A stretch of 64,000 nucleotides of DNA, taken from positions 18,256-82,255 of the forward strand of contig JAFRUE010000012.1 in assembly GCA_017441925.1 (NCBI GenBank), in the 5' to 3' direction. The DNA is from Bacillota bacterium (lineage in GTDB: Bacteria; Bacillota; Clostridia; Lachnospirales; Bianqueaceae). The translations under genes and the position numbers were made by a program. This document shows, piece by piece, positions 63,380 to 64,000 of the stretch (positions are counted from its first letter, which is position 1; each line of letters starts with the position of its first letter). Below the pieces are notes generated by a model. That model searched no databases, had not been told where the DNA came from, and worked only from the letters and a program-made list of their open reading frames with translations.

Positions 63380-64000
63380 ATGAAGAACGCAAAACGGATA
63401 GCAGCTATTATTCTTTGTGTGATGATGTGCGTGCAGCTTTTGCCGCAGCATATTTTTGCGGAGGAGAATTCGGGGACGGTTTCTGAATCTTTCATAGACG
63501 ATTCAGGGATCGTTACGGAGAATTCCGGCACGTCCGAAGAGGATTCCGGGGAGGAATCTATTGCGGAAGAGTCTGTTCCGGCTGAGGAAAGCAGTGAGGA
63601 TCCCATAGTCCCTGCAGAGGAGAGTAAGGAAGAAAGTATCGACGAGACTTCTGTTCCTTCTGAGGAGAGTAAAGAAGAGAGTGTCGAAGAGCCTTCTGCT
63701 CCTACTGAAGAGAGCAAGGAAGAGAGCATCGACGAGACTTCTGTTCCTGCTGAAGAGAGTAAGGAAGAGAGCATCGACGAGACTTCTGTTCCTTCTGAGG
63801 AGAGTAAAGAAGAGAGCGTCGAAGAGCCTTCTGTTCCTGTTGAGGAAAGCAAGGAAGAAAGCGCAGAAGAATCGTCCGATCCTGCCTTGGACAAGCCTGA
63901 GGCTACTTTTGTGGAGAAAAAAGGCCTTCGTGCCGTGCAGCTCTACGGCCCCGCTGCCCTGAAGGCGGAAGAGGCGGAGAAAGCTATTGCCGCACAGGGC
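63380..64000 (+). CDS. Secreted acidic repeat protein, N-terminal part
   Basis: The frame runs off the window after 207 residues. Residues 1-27 are a signal sequence (KNAKRIAAIILCVMMCVQLL, then cleavage near HIFAEE). Residues 30-175 are rich in Glu and Ser, with about six copies of a 15-residue repeat of the form EESKEESIDETSVPx or EESKEESVEEPSxPx. From residue 176 the sequence changes (FVEKKGLRAVQLYGPAALK), perhaps leading into a folded domain. It is likely an exported surface or enzyme protein with a flexible acidic spacer. The function lies beyond the window. Confidence 0.8.
   Translation, partial: MKNAKRIAAIILCVMMCVQLLPQHIFAEENSGTVSESFIDDSGIVTENSGTSEEDSGEESIAEESVPAEESSEDPIVPAEESKEESIDETSVPSEESKEESVEEPSAPTEESKEESIDETSVPAEESKEESIDETSVPSEESKEESVEEPSVPVEESKEESAEESSDPALDKPEATFVEKKGLRAVQLYGPAALKAEEAEKAIAAQG
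63617..63886 (+). repeat. 45-bp in-frame tandem repeats
   Basis: Six tandem 45-bp units, each encoding 15 residues beginning EESKEES, lie inside the secreted protein gene. Two alternating types (IDETSVP and VEEPS) are seen, which implies duplication of blocks. Copy number is likely to vary between strains by slippage. Confidence 0.85.

Noticed and set aside
63310..63894. Ser/Leu-repeat open frame opposite the secreted repeat protein
   Set aside because: The repetition is only the complement of the EESKEES repeats; the rightward frame has a signal peptide, a promoter and a ribosome site.

Overview
The window looks like a chromosomal segment of a moderately GC-rich, anaerobic, glycan-degrading Bacillota (class Clostridia, probably a gut or rumen Lachnospiraceae or Oscillospirales relative). 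The signs are a GerW/YtfJ sporulation-type protein, many MATE pumps, a glycyl radical enzyme, a lyso-form lipoprotein transacylase-like protein, strong AGGAGG ribosome binding sites, near-consensus sigma-A promoters with 17-bp spacers, and many carbohydrate-active enzymes. This placement is an inference from gene content; no rRNA or tRNA gene was seen.

Layout. Bases 1-128 are the tail of a corrinoid (B12-binding) protein. Then come an EamA transporter, an RpiB / SGNH hydrolase / PfkB kinase set, and two convergent MATE pumps with a shared terminator (3407-6270). The second MATE is cotranscribed with a glycerol-1-phosphate dehydrogenase. A GH29 fucosidase and a GH2 mannosidase-like enzyme diverge around 9.1-9.3 kb. 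From 11.5 to 14.7 kb is an envelope/sporulation set: zinc-ribbon protein, 85-aa unknown, Lit-like membrane protein, DUF2953 protein, GerW. A GH120-like xylosidase follows (14.7-16.7 kb). gyrB-gyrA lead a run with a CAP-domain protein, a double class II aldolase and malic enzyme (18.2-26.8 kb). A dehydratase-type glycyl radical enzyme and its activase run leftward (26.9-30.2 kb). A GH2 galactosidase-like gene follows, then a PD-(D/E)XK nuclease-like gene bracketed by short palindromic elements (33.5-34.6 kb), then a MATE, a PfkB kinase, a ThrH-type phosphatase, a P-loop kinase, a GH5 enzyme, an XRE regulator and a fourth MATE. From 42.5 to 51.3 kb is a carbohydrate uptake locus: two permeases, a binding protein, three alpha/beta-hydrolase-like proteins and a GntR/LacI-type regulator. 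A leftward membrane/lipid set (GtrA, PAP2, PlsC-like) and a sugar isomerase follow, then a sialidase-like gene, a complete F-type ATP synthase operon (56.2-63.0 kb) whose c subunit carries a two-carboxylate sodium motif, and the start of a secreted acidic repeat protein.

Most striking unexplained structure. Five elements of exactly 49 bp share the design GTGTCAG-N35-CTGACAC with unrelated 35-bp cores. Three form a regular 61-bp-period array at 16779-16949. Two bracket the nuclease-like gene at 33508-34591, and one of these is preceded by a 10-bp-phased run of degenerate GTGTCA half-sites. I know of no described family that matches. Whether the nuclease and the elements form one system is inference.
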